From: Flavobacterium sp.
GTDB taxonomy: Bacteria; Bacteroidota; Bacteroidia; Flavobacteriales; Flavobacteriaceae
NCBI GenBank assembly: GCA_023253295.1
Contig: JALRGZ010000297.1
Coordinates: 1-15,322, forward strand
Reading direction: 5' to 3'
Length of the DNA stretch: 15,322 nucleotides
The stretch's first letter is position 1; the number at the start of each line of letters is the position of its first letter. This document shows, in pieces, positions 13,901 to 15,322 of the stretch. A model generated the notes under the pieces. It saw only the letters and a program-made list of their open reading frames with translations, had not been told where the DNA came from and ran no database searches. The position numbers and the translations under genes are program-made.

Positions 13901-15322
13901 ATGAATACTAAAAAACTCCTCTTACTTACTTTTAGTACAATAATCCTATTTTCATCACCAATTTTTGCCTCTATCACACTTCCAAAAATTTTAGGGCACA
14001 ATATGGTTTTGCAACAAAAAAAAGCAGTTCCGGTTTGGGGAACAGCAGCTCCGGGAGAGAAAATCACAGTAACTTTTGCAGGGCAAAATAAAAATACCAT
14101 TGCCGATAAATCGGGAAATTGGATGGTAAAATTAAAAGCGATGAAAGCTTCCTTTACCCCTCAGGAAATGACTATCAAGGGAACCAATACTATAGTTTTA
14201 AAAAACATCCTGATTGGCGAAGTATGGCTTTGTTCCGGACAATCCAATATGGAATATGCCATGCGCAAATACAGCAACTACGAGACCAAAACCAAAGGTT
14301 ATCATCCACCGGAAGACGATTTAACCAAAGCCAATAACACTAATATTCGAATTTTCCTTGACCGAAGAAAATACATGAATCCTGACTCTGAACATTTAGG
14401 CTGGGATGCAGCAATGGGACGTTCTCTGGTTGATTTTTCGGCTGTGGGATATTATTTCGCCAAAGATTTATACGCCAAATTACATGTCCCTATCGGAATG
14501 ATTTCGGCAGCAATTCCCGGAAGCCGAATTGAACCTTGGATTGAATCCTCTAAATTAGATTTCCAACCAAAATTAAAAAACGGAAAAATGCTAGCTAAAT
14601 TAAGTACTGACGCTGGCGAATCAGGAAAATTCTACGAATCTATGATTCAACCTTTAATCCCTTACAGTATCAAAGGAATTTTATGGTACCAGGGAGAATC
14701 CAATTGCTTTTTAGGCGAAAATATTAGTTATGCTTTTAAATTAAAAACCCTAATTGAAAGTTGGCGCAACAATTGGAATGATAAAAACCTCTCATTTTAC
14801 TTTGTTCAAATTGCCCCTTTTAATTATTCATCATCCAAAGACAAACCTTTAGATACTGAAACGTTGCCTAAATTTTGGGAAGCTCAAGCATTAAACTTAA
14901 AATTAAAAAACACAGCTTTAGCCACCATAACCGACCTCAATGACACTATTACCGAATTGCATCCGGGTTACAAATGGGAAGTAGGCCGCAGATTGAGCCT
15001 TATTGCCGCTAATAAAGCGTATGGTTTAAAAAACGTAGTTTGTTCCGGTCCAGTGTTTCAAAAAATGAAAATTGTAAACAACAGTATTGAAGTTCGTTTT
15101 AGTAATACAGGAAGCGGATTAACAAGTCGCGAAGGAAAACCCTTAACTTGGTTTCGCATTGCAGGATCTGATGGAAAATATGTAGCCGCTAAAGCACAAA
15201 TAAAAGGCAATACCGTCATTGTTTCCGCTCCTGAGGTTACAGAACCAAAATCGGTTCGTTTTGGATGGAATGAAGCCGCTCAATCTAATTTCATCAATAA
15301 AGAAGGTTTACCTGCCGTTCCT
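13901..15322 (+). CDS. Secreted sialate O-acetylesterase-like hydrolase (SASA/SGNH), 3' end beyond window
   Basis: The frame is open from ATG 13901 to the window end, giving 474 residues so far without a stop. The start has a signal peptide (MNTKKLLLLTFSTIILFSSPIFA, 1-23), so the product is exported. A short beta-domain (about 24-105, with LGHNMVLQQKKAVPVWG) precedes the SGNH core: GEVWLCSGQSNMEY (106-119) with nucleophile Ser115, an oxyanion Gly at IPGSRIEPW (205-213), the block III-like ILWYQGESN (260-268) and the catalytic-region LHPGYKWEVGRR (353-364) with His354. These fit enzymes that remove acetyl groups from sialic acid or from plant polysaccharides such as acetylated xylan or pectin; the substrate is not known. 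Family members are often about 470-650 residues, so perhaps only a short piece is missing. It lies beyond the aroE hairpin, with no clear promoter. Confidence 0.9.
   Translation, partial: MNTKKLLLLTFSTIILFSSPIFASITLPKILGHNMVLQQKKAVPVWGTAAPGEKITVTFAGQNKNTIADKSGNWMVKLKAMKASFTPQEMTIKGTNTIVLKNILIGEVWLCSGQSNMEYAMRKYSNYETKTKGYHPPEDDLTKANNTNIRIFLDRRKYMNPDSEHLGWDAAMGRSLVDFSAVGYYFAKDLYAKLHVPIGMISAAIPGSRIEPWIESSKLDFQPKLKNGKMLAKLSTDAGESGKFYESMIQPLIPYSIKGILWYQGESNCFLGENISYAFKLKTLIESWRNNWNDKNLSFYFVQIAPFNYSSSKDKPLDTETLPKFWEAQALNLKLKNTALATITDLNDTITELHPGYKWEVGRRLSLIAANKAYGLKNVVCSGPVFQKMKIVNNSIEVRFSNTGSGLTSREGKPLTWFRIAGSDGKYVAAKAQIKGNTVIVSAPEVTEPKSVRFGWNEAAQSNFINKEGLPAVP

Noticed and set aside
14119..14337. 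72-codon plus-strand frame inside the esterase gene
   Set aside because: It is in a shifted frame within an uninterrupted esterase frame, with no family features.

Overview
The window looks like a chromosomal segment of a flavobacterium-like Bacteroidota. The DNA is low in GC, most genes lack Shine-Dalgarno sequences, and several units start near the Bacteroidota promoter pattern TTG/TTTG - about 19 nt - TAnnTTTG. The proteins read like Flavobacteriaceae orthologues: a stand-alone biotin ligase without an HTH domain, RsfS, FtsH, a single LUD-domain protein, CdsA, a short-form phosphatidylserine decarboxylase, an acyl-CoA-binding protein, a lipoprotein superoxide dismutase, a long OstA-like protein, a class III aminotransferase, a TPR protein, AroE and a sialate-O-acetylesterase-like hydrolase. 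No rRNA, tRNA, CRISPR array or insertion sequence was seen.

Layout. Bases 1 to about 240 do not fit the rest. They carry two plus-strand fragments that read like phage head-tail joining and tail-completion genes, and they run into the 3' part of a minus-strand sodium/sugar symporter gene, which loses its last membrane segments. The join lies in a stretch of about 12-15 bases that makes sense in both genes, so it may be an assembly or amplification chimera or a real illegitimate recombination. Next come a 377-base AT-rich gap and birA (minus). birA diverges from rsfS-ftsH (plus), with face-to-face promoters packed between them. A strong hairpin terminator ends rsfS-ftsH, and its 3' arm and T-run abut the promoter of the next unit.

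The second plus-strand unit is a tight five-gene run with gaps of 1, -11, 2 and 7 nt: LUD protein, cdsA, psd, acyl-CoA-binding protein, lipoprotein SOD. It combines two steps of phospholipid synthesis (CDP-diacylglycerol formation and phosphatidylethanolamine formation), an acyl-CoA carrier and an envelope antioxidant enzyme, and it ends in a second hairpin. Then come the OstA-like envelope gene (TTG start, own promoter), the aminotransferase (GTG start), the TPR gene overlapping aroE by one base, a long imperfect hairpin, and the start of a secreted esterase gene cut by the window end.

Most of the window is ordinary conserved housekeeping sequence. The clearest anomaly is the phage/transporter join at the left edge. 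The other points of interest are compact regulatory overlaps and the make-up of the lipid-SOD operon. I see no convincing evidence of a wholly new system.
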